Positions 23,299 to 32,854 of a stretch of 64,000 nucleotides of DNA are shown piece by piece (position 1 is the first letter of the stretch; each line of letters opens with the position of its first letter). Origin of the DNA: Maritimibacter sp. 55A14 (GTDB taxonomy: Bacteria; Pseudomonadota; Alphaproteobacteria; Rhodobacterales; Rhodobacteraceae); NCBI RefSeq assembly GCF_003122205.1, contig NZ_QEYE01000008.1, forward strand, positions 62,001 to 126,000, written 5' to 3'. Below the pieces are notes generated by a model. The model was given only the letters and a program-made list of their open reading frames with translations. It was not told the origin of the DNA and made no database searches. The translations under genes were made by a program, and so were the position numbers.

Positions 23299-23975
23299 GG
23301 TGCGAGCCCCATCTGCCAGAAACCGACCTCCAGCCGTGTGGCCTCGGTGAATCGCCGGCAGAGCGTCGTCCAGCGGGGCAGTTCATCGAAGCGCGGGCCG
23401 AGCCGGCGGGCCAGCGCCCCGTCGAGCAGCGCGCCGGCCTCGGCGCAGACCTGCTGATACTCAGCCCCGGCATAGGTTCCGATCCAGTCGGCATAGGCGT
23501 GGTCGGCGTCCATGCCATGCGCCAGCCGCGCGCCGATCTCGCCATAGCCCATCACGCAGGGGGCCAGTGTCACCAGCAGGTCCAGGAAGTCGCCGGAATG
23601 CCCGGCATCCATGACATAGCGGGTATAGGCCAGGTTCGCGGGATGCTCCTCGGCCCCGAAGAGATCGGCCTCGCTCAGCCCGGCCTCGGCGCAGGTCTTC
23701 ACATGCAGGCTGATCTCGCCATTGACCAGCGCATCGACCGTGGCCGTGCAGGCGCGCATTTCCTCCACCGTCTCGGCCTTGGTCACCGCCAGCGCCCAGG
23801 CGCGGGCGAAATGAATCAGGAAGATGTAATCCTGCACCAGATAGCCCAGATAGGCCGCGCGCGGCAGCGACCCGTCGCGAAGTCCCTCCACGAAGGCGTG
23901 GCGGGTATAGTCCCGCCAGACCGTCCCCGCGGCATCACGCAGGCGCGGGAAGGTGGTGCCGTAATTGCCACTCAT
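23295..23975 (-). CDS. tenA: TenA thiaminase II-type aminopyrimidine aminohydrolase (TenA_C type)
   Basis: 226 residues from the ATG that overlaps the thiY stop; a longer frame upstream is a shadow. Conserved catalytic Cys140 in TLAPCVMGYGEIG, Asp49 in LVQDYIF, and the C-terminal Glu region FTEATRLEVGFW. Hydrolyses aminopyrimidine breakdown products of thiamin to HMP. The operon therefore carries both TenA types, one next to thiY and one next to thiX. Confidence 0.9.
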   Translation of the reverse strand: MSGNYGTTFPRLRDAAGTVWRDYTRHAFVEGLRDGSLPRAAYLGYLVQDYIFLIHFARAWALAVTKAETVEEMRACTATVDALVNGEISLHVKTCAEAGLSEADLFGAEEHPANLAYTRYVMDAGHSGDFLDLLVTLAPCVMGYGEIGARLAHGMDADHAYADWIGTYAGAEYQQVCAEAGALLDGALARRLGPRFDELPRWTTLCRRFTEATRLEVGFWQMGLAP

Positions 23976-24913
23976 TGCGCCCCCAGGTCGATGGCCAGCC
24001 CCTCCACCGGGGTCAGGTCCTCGATCATGCCGGTGTCGTGCAGGAACGCCTCGAACCGGGCATAGCGCGCCGGGTCGAGCGCCGAGGGCCGCAGCGCGAA
24101 ACGGGGCACCGTATCGACCCATGCCTTGGCATTCAGCTCGTCCTGCAACTCGCGTGAGGTGGCGGCGAAGATCTCCCACGCCTCCTGCGGGTGGTTGACG
24201 ATGAATTGCGTCGCGCGTTCCGTGGCGGCCAGGAAACGGCGGATCACGTCGGGGTTCATGGTCTCGGAATTGGCGACATAGATCAGTTCGTCATAGGCCG
24301 GGATGCCTTCCTCCTCGATGAAGAAGCAGCGCCCCGGCACGCCCTCGATCTCCATCTGGTTCAGCTCGAAATTGCGGTAGGCGCCGATCACCGCATCGAC
24401 CTGGCCCGACATCAGCGAGGGCGAGAGCGACCAGTTCACGCTGACGAGTTCCACATCGTCGAGCGTCAACCCGTGCTGGCCCAGGATGGTTGCGAGCACC
24501 ACCTCCTCCACGCCCGCGACGGAAAAGCCCACCTTGCGGCCCTTCAGGTCGGCGCTGCTCTTGATCGGCCCGTCCTCCAGCACCAGCAGGCAGTTGAGCG
24601 GCGTGGCCACCAGCGTGCCGACGCGGCGCAGCGGCAGTCCGCCCTCGACCTGCATATGCAGTTGCGGCTGGTAGGAGATCGCCAGATCCGCCTTGCCGGC
24701 CGCGACCATCTTCGGCGGGTCGGACGGGTCGGCGGGCGGCACGATCTCCACCTCGAGCCCCTGATCCGCGAAATAGCCCCGCTCCTGCGCCACGATGATC
24801 GGGCCGTGATCGGGATTGACGAACCAGTCGAGAATCAGCGTCATCCGGTCGGCCGCATGGGCGGGCAGGGCGAGGCTGAGCACGAGCAGAAACGCGATGG
24901 ATCTTGGAAACAT
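23972..24913 (-). CDS. thiY: thiamin-precursor ABC transporter substrate-binding protein (ThiY-like)
   Basis: 313 residues. Signal peptide MFPRSIAFLLVLSLALPAHA with cleavage before AD. Motifs typical of the NMT1/THI5-like family: LILDWFVNPDHGPIIVAQERGYF, PADPSDPPKMVAAGKADLAIS, YRNFELNQM. Binds formylaminopyrimidine or related HMP precursors in the periplasm. Starts 11 bases after thiF, overlaps tenA. It is the salvage arm of the operon. Confidence 0.92.
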   Translation of the reverse strand: MFPRSIAFLLVLSLALPAHAADRMTLILDWFVNPDHGPIIVAQERGYFADQGLEVEIVPPADPSDPPKMVAAGKADLAISYQPQLHMQVEGGLPLRRVGTLVATPLNCLLVLEDGPIKSSADLKGRKVGFSVAGVEEVVLATILGQHGLTLDDVELVSVNWSLSPSLMSGQVDAVIGAYRNFELNQMEIEGVPGRCFFIEEEGIPAYDELIYVANSETMNPDVIRRFLAATERATQFIVNHPQEAWEIFAATSRELQDELNAKAWVDTVPRFALRPSALDPARYARFEAFLHDTGMIEDLTPVEGLAIDLGAQ

Positions 24914-24924
24914 GAAGGAGCCTT

Positions 24925-25911
24925 TCAGGATTGTGAGCGGTCGCCGAGCGCGACCAGCTTGATCTCGCCGTCCCAGACGGCACGAAGCCGCTCCGCCGCC
25001 TGCCAGGACCGCAGCCCGCTGCGGCAGCAGAGTACGGCGCGCTGGCCCGGCTCGGGCAACGGTCCGCCGGGGCCGAAATCCGTCACGCTCAGCCGCCGCG
25101 CATGGGGCGCGGCGAGCGGGCCTTCCTCGGGGCGGCGCAGGTCCACGGTGAAATCCTGCGGCGTGATCGCGGCAGGGTCGAGGAAGCCGGGCGCGCCTTC
25201 GGTTTCCGGCGCGTTGTCGAAACGGAAGGCCCCGAAGCGGAAAGCGGCCGCATCGAAGGTGACGATCCGGCCCAGCGGCGCGGGCGCCTGCCCGGTCAGC
25301 ACGGCCAGCGCCATCTGCGCCTGGAGCGCGCCCAGCACGCCCACGACCGGGCCCAGCACGCCGTCCTCGGCGCAACTGCCCAACCGTTCGGGCAGGTCGG
25401 GGAAGACCGCCCGCAGGCTGGGCGCGCCGCCGCAGAACCCGCCGGCATAGCCCGCCAGCCCGGTGACAGAGGCGCTGATCAGCGGCAGGCCCGCCACCAG
25501 GCAATGATCGGATAGCGTATAGCTGGCGGCGAAACTGTCGGCGCAGTCGAGCACCAGATCGGCGCCTTCGGTCAGCGCCGCCACGGTGCCGGGATGCAGG
25601 CTGTCCTCTAGGGGCACGATCTCGCATTCGGGGTTCAGCGCGGCCATGTGGCACGCCGCGGCCTCGGCCTTGGGACGGCCGATATCGGCCTCCCGGAAAA
25701 GGGTCTGGCGGTGCAGGTTGGTGATCTCCACCCGGTCGGGATCGACCAGCGTGATCCGGCCGACCCCGGCGCCGGCCAGGTATTGCAGCGCCGGCGCCGC
25801 AAGCCCGCCCGCGCCAATCACGCAGAGCCGGCCCGCGCGCAGCGCCGCCTGCCCGGAGGGGCCAAAGCCCGGCACGGCGGTCTGGCGCAGATATCGGTCG
25901 GGTGCCGTCAT
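24925..25911 (-). CDS. thiF: ThiF-like adenylyltransferase fused to a rhodanese domain
   Basis: 328 residues from the ATG at 25911 overlapping the thiE stop. Residues 1-240 are an E1-like adenylyltransferase: [38 protein letters not shown] and [10 protein letters not shown]. It activates the ThiS C-terminal Gly. The C-terminal ~90 residues are a rhodanese domain with loop CCRSGLRS (Cys296), which can supply persulfide sulfur, so one protein combines adenylation and sulfur transfer. Zinc CxxC pairs of E. coli ThiF are not seen. No separate thiI or iscS is nearby. Confidence 0.85.
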   Translation of the reverse strand: MTAPDRYLRQTAVPGFGPSGQAALRAGRLCVIGAGGLAAPALQYLAGAGVGRITLVDPDRVEITNLHRQTLFREADIGRPKAEAAACHMAALNPECEIVPLEDSLHPGTVAALTEGADLVLDCADSFAASYTLSDHCLVAGLPLISASVTGLAGYAGGFCGGAPSLRAVFPDLPERLGSCAEDGVLGPVVGVLGALQAQMALAVLTGQAPAPLGRIVTFDAAAFRFGAFRFDNAPETEGAPGFLDPAAITPQDFTVDLRRPEEGPLAAPHARRLSVTDFGPGGPLPEPGQRAVLCCRSGLRSWQAAERLRAVWDGEIKLVALGDRSQS

Positions 25912-26504
25912 CGCGTCGTCTCGACCCATTCGCGGCAGCGCGCGCCGGGATCGTCGTGGAGCGTGATATCGGTGACCACCGAGACCACATCCGCCCCGGC
26001 AGCGAAGGCGGGCGCGGCGCGCTCCACCGAGAAGCCGCCGATGGCCACCAGCGGGCGGGCGCCGATCAGTGCCTTCCACTCTGTGATCCGGTCGATGCCC
26101 TGCGGCCCGAACGCCATCTGCTTGAGCCGCGTCGGGAAGATCGGCCCCAGCGCCACGTAATCCGGATCGAGCATCAGCGCGCGTTCCAGTTCGGCATGAT
26201 CGTGGGTGCTGATGCCCAGCTTCATCCCCGCGCGCCGGATCGCCGGGACGTCCGCGTCATCCAGATCCTCCTGGCCCAGATGCACGAAATCGCAGCCCGC
26301 TTCGATCGCCTCCTGCCAGTGGTCGTTGACCACGAGCTGCGCGCCGTGTTCCGCGCAAAGCTCGCGTGCCACGTCGATCTCGTGGGCCAGCCGGTTCGGC
26401 GTGGCCTCCTTGATGCGAAGCTGCACCAGCTTCACGCCGTGGGGCAGCATCCGCCCCAGCCAGGCGGCGCTTTCGAAGATCGGGTAGAAACGGTCGAGTG
26501 TCAT
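25908..26504 (-). CDS. thiE: thiamin-phosphate synthase
   Basis: 198 residues. TIM-barrel motifs [43 protein letters not shown] and [13 protein letters not shown], with [10 protein letters not shown] and [17 protein letters not shown]. Joins HMP-PP and thiazole-P carboxylate to make thiamin phosphate. Slightly short for the family. Overlaps both thiG and thiF by four bases. Confidence 0.9.
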   Translation of the reverse strand: MTLDRFYPIFESAAWLGRMLPHGVKLVQLRIKEATPNRLAHEIDVARELCAEHGAQLVVNDHWQEAIEAGCDFVHLGQEDLDDADVPAIRRAGMKLGISTHDHAELERALMLDPDYVALGPIFPTRLKQMAFGPQGIDRITEWKALIGARPLVAIGGFSVERAAPAFAAGADVVSVVTDITLHDDPGARCREWVETTR

Positions 26505-27274
26505 TCCAGAAACGCCTTTCCAAGCACCGGGGTCGAGGGCGCGGCCATGTCGCGCGGTTCCATCGGGTCGGCGTCATGGCCGAGCCGCCCGGCCTCCACC
26601 GCGCGGGCGAAGCCTTCGGCCATCGCCGCCGGGTCGCCCGCTTTTGCCACCGCGGTGTTGAGCAGCACCGCGTCGAAGCCCATCTCCATCGCCGCCGCCG
26701 CGTGCGACGGCAGGCCGAGCCCGGCATCCACCACCATCGGCACATCCGGCAGGTGCGCGCGCAGGCTGCGCAGCCCGTAGATGTTGCTCAGCCCCAGCCC
26801 GGTGCCGATCGGCGCACCCCAGGGCATCAGCACCTCGCAGCCCGCATCGAGCAGCCGTTCAGCCAGCACCAGGTCCTCGGTCGTGTAGGGGAAGACCTCG
26901 AACCCCTCGCCGGTCAGGATGCGCGCGGCCTCCACCAGCCCGAACGGGTCGGGCTGCAACGTGTCGGCATGGCCGATCACCTCCAGCTTGATCCAGTCCG
27001 TCTCGAACAGTTCGCGCGCCATCTGTGCCGTCGTCACCGCCTCGCGCACGCTGTGGCAGCCGGCGGTGTTGGGCAGCAGCCGCACACCCAGCCTCGCGAT
27101 CAGGTCGCGGAAATCCTGTCCGGCGCGGCCGCCACCGGCCTCGCGCCGTACCGAGACCGTCGCCACCCCCGCGCCCGAGCGGCGGAACGCCTCGGCCAGC
27201 ACTGCGGGCGAAGGGTATTGCGCGGTACCCAGCATCAGGCGCGAGCCCAGCTCCACGCCGTAGAAATCGGTCAT
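26501..27274 (-). CDS. thiG: thiazole synthase
   Basis: 257 residues. Schiff-base Lys96 in DWIKLEVIG, phosphate-binding motifs [12 protein letters not shown] and [28 protein letters not shown]. Forms the thiazole ring from DXP, dehydroglycine and ThiS thiocarboxylate. One base after thiS and overlapping thiE. Confidence 0.95.
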   Translation of the reverse strand: MTDFYGVELGSRLMLGTAQYPSPAVLAEAFRRSGAGVATVSVRREAGGGRAGQDFRDLIARLGVRLLPNTAGCHSVREAVTTAQMARELFETDWIKLEVIGHADTLQPDPFGLVEAARILTGEGFEVFPYTTEDLVLAERLLDAGCEVLMPWGAPIGTGLGLSNIYGLRSLRAHLPDVPMVVDAGLGLPSHAAAAMEMGFDAVLLNTAVAKAGDPAAMAEGFARAVEAGRLGHDADPMEPRDMAAPSTPVLGKAFLE

Positions 27275-27275
27275 C

Positions 27276-27473
27276 TCAGCCCCCTTGCCGCGGCGCGACG
27301 ATCTCGATTCTGTCGCCGTCAGTCAGCTTCTTTTCCGCCCGCATTGTGGCAGGCACGAAGTCTTCGTTGACGGCGGTCGCCACCTTGGATTCGCCATAAC
27401 CCAACGCGATGAGCAGATCGGCGAGTGTGTCCGCCGTGGTCTCCTCCAAGGTGCCATTAACCGTGATCTTCAT
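27276..27473 (-). CDS. thiS: thiamin sulfur-carrier protein ThiS
   Basis: 65 residues, beta-grasp fold, ending in the conserved Gly-Gly (residues 64-65) that is adenylated and thiocarboxylated. Opening [29 protein letters not shown]. Starts inside the end of thiO (17-base overlap). Confidence 0.93.
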   Translation of the reverse strand: MKITVNGTLEETTADTLADLLIALGYGESKVATAVNEDFVPATMRAEKKLTDGDRIEIVAPRQGG

Positions 27474-28443
27474 GGTAAAACTCCGGTCGTTGATTCTCGC
27501 GCATCACTAACCCCGCAGTCATTTTCGCCACGGCAGGCGAGAGCAGAAAGCCGTGCCGGAAGAGGCCGTTGACATGGAGCGTGTCGCCCTTGCGGGTGAT
27601 GCGCGGCAGGTTGTCGGGGAAGGCCGGGCGCGCGTCGGCCCCGATTTCCATGACCTCCGCCTCGCCAAAGGCGGGGTGGAGCGCAAAAGCGGCCGAGAGC
27701 AGTTCCATCACCGAGCGAACCGAGGCGCGCCACCGCTCCTCGCTTTCGATCTGGGTCGCCCCCAGCATGAAGACGCCATCCCCGCGCGGCACGATATAGA
27801 GCGGAAAGCGCGGATGCAGCAGGCGAACGGGCCGGTTCAGGGTCACATCGGGGGCGCGCAGCACGACCATCTCGCCTTTGACGCCGCGTAGCTCAGGCAA
27901 CGTGTCTTGCGCCGCCAGTCCGCGACAATCTATCACCGCGCCATCGGGCGCTGCATCGCTCTGCTCAAACCGCGCCCCGGCCTCTTGCAGCCGTTGTTGA
28001 AGATGCACGAGCGCCGCGCGCGGATCGATATGCGCCTCGTCCTCGAAATAGAGCGCGCGGTCGTGACGATCCGCCAGAAACGGCTCAAGTTCGGCCAGAT
28101 CCGCGCCTGTGACCATCCGATGCGCATTGGTGCGGCGCGCAAACTGATCGAGTTCGCGGCGGTCGCGTTGCAGTGTCACGACAAGCGACCCCTTGCGCTC
28201 GACCGGCACGCCCTGCGCCTCCCACCAATCGGCGGCCTCTTTCCCGAGACGCACGACCGGCTCCTCGGCGGCGAACCCCTCGCAATAGGGGGCCAGCATA
28301 CCGCCCGCCCACCACGAACAGCCATGTGCGCCGGGCGCGGCCGCGGGATCGCGCAGGGTGACGGACACGCCGCGCGCCATCAGTTCAGTGGCCACGCAGA
28401 GCCCAACGATGCCCGCGCCGCGGATGGTAATGGCCTCGCTCAT
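27457..28443 (-). CDS. thiO: glycine oxidase ThiO
   Basis: 328 residues. FAD-binding GAGIVGLCVATELMARGVSVTLRD, GCSWWAGGMLAPYCEG and a C-terminal LFRHGFLLSPAVAKM, typical of DAO-family glycine oxidases. Oxidises glycine to the iminoacetate used by ThiG, replacing ThiH; so thiazole synthesis here is aerobic. Overlaps thiD and thiS. Confidence 0.9.
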   Translation of the reverse strand: MSEAITIRGAGIVGLCVATELMARGVSVTLRDPAAAPGAHGCSWWAGGMLAPYCEGFAAEEPVVRLGKEAADWWEAQGVPVERKGSLVVTLQRDRRELDQFARRTNAHRMVTGADLAELEPFLADRHDRALYFEDEAHIDPRAALVHLQQRLQEAGARFEQSDAAPDGAVIDCRGLAAQDTLPELRGVKGEMVVLRAPDVTLNRPVRLLHPRFPLYIVPRGDGVFMLGATQIESEERWRASVRSVMELLSAAFALHPAFGEAEVMEIGADARPAFPDNLPRITRKGDTLHVNGLFRHGFLLSPAVAKMTAGLVMRENQRPEFYHEDHG

Positions 28444-29243
28444 CGCCAGACCTCGTGGAAATGATGCACAGGCCCGTGGCCGTGACCGATATGGAGCCCG
28501 TCCGCCGCCACGATCGCACGGTGCAGCCAGCCATGCGCGGTGTGGACGGCATCCTCCAACCCGGCGCCCTTGGCCAGTTCGGCGGCGATGGCCGACGAGA
28601 GCGTGCAGCCGGTGCCGTGGGTGTTCTTCGTGGCGATGCGCGGCGCGTCGAGCCGCAGCATCCCGTCCCGGTGGATCAGAAGATCGGTGCAGGTCGCGCC
28701 AGCGCCGTGGCCGCCTTTCATCAGCACCGCCTCGGCGCCCAGTTTCATCAGCGCGCGGCCCTGGCCCTCCATCTCCCGCGGGGTGGAGGCCTGCGGCAGG
28801 TCAAGCAGGCGTGCGGCCTCGGGCAGGTTCGGCGTCAGCAGCGTGGCGCGCGGCAGGAGCCGCTCGCGCAGCGCTGCCACCGCGTCGCCGGCCAGCAGCG
28901 CATCGCCGGACTTCGCCACCATCACCGGATCGAGCACCACCGGCCCGGCATAGCGCGACAGACCCGACGCCACGGCCGCGATCACCTCCGGCGTGCCGAG
29001 CATGCCGATCTTCACCGCGTCCACCGCGATATCGTCGAGCACCGCGTCGATCTGCGCGGCGATCACGTCGGGCGCGATCCCGGCCACCGCCGTGACGGCG
29101 CGGGTGTTCTGCGCGGTCACCGCGGTCAGGACGCTGGTGCCGTAGACGCCCAGCGCCGAAAAGGTCTTCAGATCGGCCTGAATCCCCGCGCCGCCGCCGC
29201 TGTCGGAGCCTGCGATGGTCATGGCCGTGGGTGTCGTGGTCAT
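28440..29243 (-). CDS. thiD: bifunctional HMP kinase / HMP-phosphate kinase
   Basis: 267 residues. Ribokinase fold with TIAGSDSGGGAGIQADLKTFSALGVYG, a DPVMVAKSGDALL motif and HGTGCTLSSAIAAELAKG anion hole. Phosphorylates HMP to HMP-PP; receives HMP from the operon's TenA and ThiXYZ branch. First gene after the riboswitch. Confidence 0.95.
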   Translation of the reverse strand: MTTTPTAMTIAGSDSGGGAGIQADLKTFSALGVYGTSVLTAVTAQNTRAVTAVAGIAPDVIAAQIDAVLDDIAVDAVKIGMLGTPEVIAAVASGLSRYAGPVVLDPVMVAKSGDALLAGDAVAALRERLLPRATLLTPNLPEAARLLDLPQASTPREMEGQGRALMKLGAEAVLMKGGHGAGATCTDLLIHRDGMLRLDAPRIATKNTHGTGCTLSSAIAAELAKGAGLEDAVHTAHGWLHRAIVAADGLHIGHGHGPVHHFHEVWR

Positions 29244-29311
29244 TGGTGCCTCGCGCGGTTTCCGGCGCGGGGTGGGGGAAAGTGGCTGGCGGGAGCCTGT
29301 CTTTCGCGCTC

Positions 29312-29394
29312 CGTTTCCTACGCCGGTGTGAGCCGGATCAGGTTCGATGGGTTGGCACGCGGCCTCTCAGCCCCTAGGCGGGGCACCCCAACGG
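29312..29394 (-). promoter_or_regulatory. TPP riboswitch (THI box)
   Basis: Read on the minus strand it has the conserved elements in order: GGGGTGCCC (29381-29389), CTGAGAG (29364-29370), GAACCTGATC (29336-29345) and GGCGTAGG (29317-29324) closing the P1/P4 region. A GC-rich CGCGC/GCGCG stem next to the GAGG Shine-Dalgarno of thiD may be the expression platform. Would shut down the 11-gene operon when thiamin pyrophosphate is high. Confidence 0.95.
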
Positions 29395-29486
29395 ATCTGC
29401 CCCTAACCTAGTGCCTGCGGCCACCGGTCTCAAGCGGATTGCGCATTTGCCTTTTCCCGGCCCGCGCCCGGCACTATGACGTGGAC

Positions 29487-30545
29487 ATGGCCGTTACGCT
29501 TTCCTCCCTCGACGATCTCGACCGGCTTGAGGCCGACGAAATCATCGACGTGCGCAGCCCCGCCGAATTCGCCGAGGATCATCTTCCCGGTGCGGTGAAC
29601 CTTCCGGTTCTGTCGGATGCCGAACGCGCCCGCGTCGGCACGATCTACGTGCAGCAGGACGCCTTCCTGGCCCGCAAGATCGGCGCGGCGCTGGTCGCGC
29701 GCAATGCCGCGGCGCATATCGAGGGTCCTCTGGCAAGCCGCGACGGCGGCTGGCGGCCGCTGGTCTATTGCTGGCGCGGCGGGCAGCGGTCGGGATCCTT
29801 CGCGTCGATCCTGGCGCAGATCGGCTGGCGGGTGCAGCTTCTGGAGGGTGGCTATCGCAGTTACCGGCGGCTGGTGAAGGCGGCGCTCTACGACGCGCGC
29901 TTTCCGGTGCCGGTGATCCTTCTCGACGGCAACACGGGCACCGCCAAGACCGAGCTTCTGCACCTTCTGGCGGCGCGCGGCCTGCAGGTGATCGACCTGG
30001 AAGGTCTGGCCAATCACCGCGGCTCGCTTTTCGGGCCACGTCCGGGCGGTCAGCCGGGGCAGAAGGCGTTCGAGAGCGCGCTTGCCGCGGCCATGCGACA
30101 GCTCGATCCGGGCCGCGCCGTGGTGATCGAGGCCGAATCGAGCAAGGTGGGCGAGCGTATCCTGCCGCCCGCGCTCTGGTCGGCGATGAAAGCCGCGCCG
30201 CGCGTGACGCTGAGCGCGCCCCTGGAGGCGCGGGCGCGTTATCTCGCCCGCGCCTATGCCGACATGACCGCCGATCCCGAGCGGCTCTGCGCCACGATCG
30301 CCATGCTACGCCGGCTCCACGGCGCGGACGTCACGGAACGCTGGCAGGCGCTGGCCCGCGCCGGGGATTTCACGGGCCTCGCGGCGGAGCTGATGAAGCT
30401 GCATTACGACCCGCGCTATGCACGCCAGCGCGCCCGCACAGGCGACACCGGTGGCGCGGCGGTCGCGCTGGGCGACCTGTCGGCGGAGGGCCTGGCGCGC
30501 GGGGCGGACCGGCTGGCGCACGAGATCAGGGCGCTGGGCGGCTGA
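29487..30545 (+). CDS. mnmH: tRNA 2-selenouridine synthase
   Basis: 352 residues from the ATG at 29487 (an upstream GTG/ATG frame is less likely). N-terminal rhodanese domain with active Cys95 in YCWRGGQRSGS, then a P-loop GNTGTAKT (148-155) that binds the geranyl-tRNA/ATP-like substrate. SelU/MnmH replaces S by Se in the wobble 2-thiouridine of tRNAs for Lys, Glu and Gln via a geranylated intermediate. Convergent with selD, its selenophosphate donor. Confidence 0.93.
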   Translation: MAVTLSSLDDLDRLEADEIIDVRSPAEFAEDHLPGAVNLPVLSDAERARVGTIYVQQDAFLARKIGAALVARNAAAHIEGPLASRDGGWRPLVYCWRGGQRSGSFASILAQIGWRVQLLEGGYRSYRRLVKAALYDARFPVPVILLDGNTGTAKTELLHLLAARGLQVIDLEGLANHRGSLFGPRPGGQPGQKAFESALAAAMRQLDPGRAVVIEAESSKVGERILPPALWSAMKAAPRVTLSAPLEARARYLARAYADMTADPERLCATIAMLRRLHGADVTERWQALARAGDFTGLAAELMKLHYDPRYARQRARTGDTGGAAVALGDLSAEGLARGADRLAHEIRALGG

Positions 30546-30564
30546 ACCTTCCCCGGAGCATGGG

Positions 30565-32754
30565 TCACTCCACCACGATGCCTTCCTCGGCGCCGGTCAG
30601 CTTGCCGATGCAGGCTGCGGGCTCTCCCAGGCCGCGCAGCCGTTCCACGATCGTTTCGGCCCGGTCACCCGGCACCGCGGTCAGCAGACCTCCGGCGGTC
30701 TGCGGATCGAAGAGCAGGTCGTCGCGCGGACGGCCCGGACGGCGGATCTCCGCGCCGTGTTCGGCATTCGCGGCCCAGAGACTGGAGCGGATGCCCTGTG
30801 TGGCCAGCTCCTCGGCGCCGGGCAGGAGCGGCAGCGCGTCGAGCGCGATCCGCGCCCCGGTGCCGGAGGCCCGGCAGAGCCCCAGGAGATGCCCGCCCAG
30901 CCCGAAACCGGTGACATCCGTCATTGCGCGGGCCTCGGTGGCGAGCAGCCGCGCGGCGCGCGGCCCGGCGCGCATCATGCTTTCCATCGCGGCCGCCACC
31001 CAGTCGCCCCGCGCCGCCAGCGCCATCTCCGCGGCCAGCACCGTGCCGGTCCCCAGTGGCCGGGTCAGGATCAGCGCGTCGCCGGGGCGCCCGCCACCCA
31101 GGCCCACGGGCTCGCCCGCGACCAGCCCGGTCAGCGTGAAGCCGATCGTCAACTCCGCGCCAAGGCTGGTGTGCCCGCCCACCAGATCGGCGCCGGCCTC
31201 GGCCAGGACGGCACCGGCGGCGTCCATGATCTCGTCGAGCGTTCGGGCCTGGAGGCGCGGGTTCAGCCGCGGCAGGACGATGCTCACCAGTGCCGCCTGT
31301 GGCTCGGCCCCCATCGCCCAGATATCGCCCAGCGCGTGAATGGCGGCGATCCGGGCCATCGCCCAGGGGTCTTCGGTGAAGGCTCGCAGATGGTCGGTGG
31401 TGATGACCTGCCGGTCCGCGCCATGTGCCAGCACGGCAGCGTCGTCGCCGGGGCCGGACAGCACGTCGCTGCGCACAGGCGGGGGCAGGCGGCTCAGCGC
31501 CTCGGCCAGATCGCCCGGCCCGACCTTGGCGCCGCAGCCGCCGCAGAGCGGCTTGCCGTCCGACAGCGCCTCGCGCAGGCCCTCCGCCACCTCGGCGGGC
31601 AGCCTGGGCGCGGGCATGGCTGGGAGGTCGTGGAACTGGTCCATGAACTTTCGGTCGATGCGGTCCTTGAGCCGCCATAGCCAGGCCCCGCCCGCGCGAA
31701 GGCCGAACTTGTCGGCCACGGCGGATTTGGAGCCCGTGGAGATGAGCTTGAGGTAATCGCGCTGTGGCCGGAAGGCGCGGAGCCGCCCGCCCGAGAGCGC
31801 GGCGCGCAAGTTGTCGTGCAGGACGGGCGCCTCGCGCACCGCGAAGACGCCGGCCTTGGGCCGCGCGTCCCAGCCCAGATGCGCGCAGTCCCCGACCGCG
31901 AAGAGCGCCTCGTCGTCGGGGCTGCGCAGCGTCTCGTCCACGGTGACATAGCCCTTGTGGGTGGCGACGCCGATCTCCGCCAGCCAGCTCTGCGGTCGCG
32001 CGCCCGCCGCGCCGGTGACGAAATCGGCGGCCAGCATGGCGCCGCCGGCCAGCCGCAGCCCTTCGGCGGTCACCTCCGTCACCGGGCTGGAGAGGTGCAG
32101 CGTGACGCCCGCCCGCGCCAGCGCGTCCAGCAGCGCGCGCCGCGCCGCCCCGCCGATGTCGCGCAGCGCCTCCGGCCCGGCTTCGAGCAGATGGACCTGC
32201 GGCGCGGCGCAACCCACCTGCCGCAGCCGGTGGGCCATCGCCATCGACAACTCCACCCCAGCGACGCCGCCGCCGATCACCGCGACCGCGGGCGGCCGGC
32301 GCCCGGCGGCGGCCCTGGCGACGAAATCCTCCCACGCATCCGCGAAGGGGCCCAGCGGCTTGGCCGGCCAGGCATGGTCGGCGAAGCCCGGCAGATCGGG
32401 CATCGCGGAGGTCACGCCGATGTCGATCGAGGCGATGTCATAGGCGATGTCGGCGCGCCCCGGCACGGTGATCCGCCGCGCCTGCCGGTCGATGCCCTCG
32501 GCCCGGCCCAGCACAAGTCGCGCGCCCGCGAACCGTCCGAGTTTCACCAGGTCGATCTCCAGCGCGGCGCGGGAATAATGCCCCGCGACATGGCCCGGCA
32601 ACATGCCCGAATAGGGCGCCGTGGGATCGGGGTTGATCAGCGTCAGCCGCACCCCGGCCAGCGGGTTCATCGCCCAGCGCCGCAGTACAAGCGCGTGGGC
32701 ATGCCCGCCGCCGATCAGCACCAGGTCGCGGGTCAGGGGAAGGGGCATCTGCAT
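30565..32754 (-). CDS. selD: selenophosphate synthetase fused to N-terminal FAD/NAD(P) oxidoreductase domain
   Basis: 729 residues. Residues 1-~385 are an NDH-2-like pyridine nucleotide-disulfide oxidoreductase (LVLIGGGHAHALVLRRWAM, AVIGGGVAGVELSMA, FAVGDCAHLGW). From about 400 a complete SelD domain begins: PLCGGCGAKVGPG with Cys407 and Lys410 in the place of E. coli Cys17/Lys20, then GPGDDAAV, THSLGAELTIG-like GGHTSLGAELTIG and DVTGFGLGGHLLGL. Cys, not Sec, at the active site. Known Ndh-SelD fusions occur in several bacteria. Ends 20 bases from mnmH, convergent. Translation start ATG 32754 is chosen for MQMPLPLTRDLVLIGGG. Confidence 0.93.
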   Translation of the reverse strand: MQMPLPLTRDLVLIGGGHAHALVLRRWAMNPLAGVRLTLINPDPTAPYSGMLPGHVAGHYSRAALEIDLVKLGRFAGARLVLGRAEGIDRQARRITVPGRADIAYDIASIDIGVTSAMPDLPGFADHAWPAKPLGPFADAWEDFVARAAAGRRPPAVAVIGGGVAGVELSMAMAHRLRQVGCAAPQVHLLEAGPEALRDIGGAARRALLDALARAGVTLHLSSPVTEVTAEGLRLAGGAMLAADFVTGAAGARPQSWLAEIGVATHKGYVTVDETLRSPDDEALFAVGDCAHLGWDARPKAGVFAVREAPVLHDNLRAALSGGRLRAFRPQRDYLKLISTGSKSAVADKFGLRAGGAWLWRLKDRIDRKFMDQFHDLPAMPAPRLPAEVAEGLREALSDGKPLCGGCGAKVGPGDLAEALSRLPPPVRSDVLSGPGDDAAVLAHGADRQVITTDHLRAFTEDPWAMARIAAIHALGDIWAMGAEPQAALVSIVLPRLNPRLQARTLDEIMDAAGAVLAEAGADLVGGHTSLGAELTIGFTLTGLVAGEPVGLGGGRPGDALILTRPLGTGTVLAAEMALAARGDWVAAAMESMMRAGPRAARLLATEARAMTDVTGFGLGGHLLGLCRASGTGARIALDALPLLPGAEELATQGIRSSLWAANAEHGAEIRRPGRPRDDLLFDPQTAGGLLTAVPGDRAETIVERLRGLGEPAACIGKLTGAEEGIVVE

Positions 32755-32854
32755 CTCTTGCGGGCTCCGGACGGGTTGCGCTGGCAGGCTTACCGCAGGC
32801 TGCGGTGCTTGGCGATGGGACGCGGGCGCACATTGCGGCGAGCGTGGTGAAACA

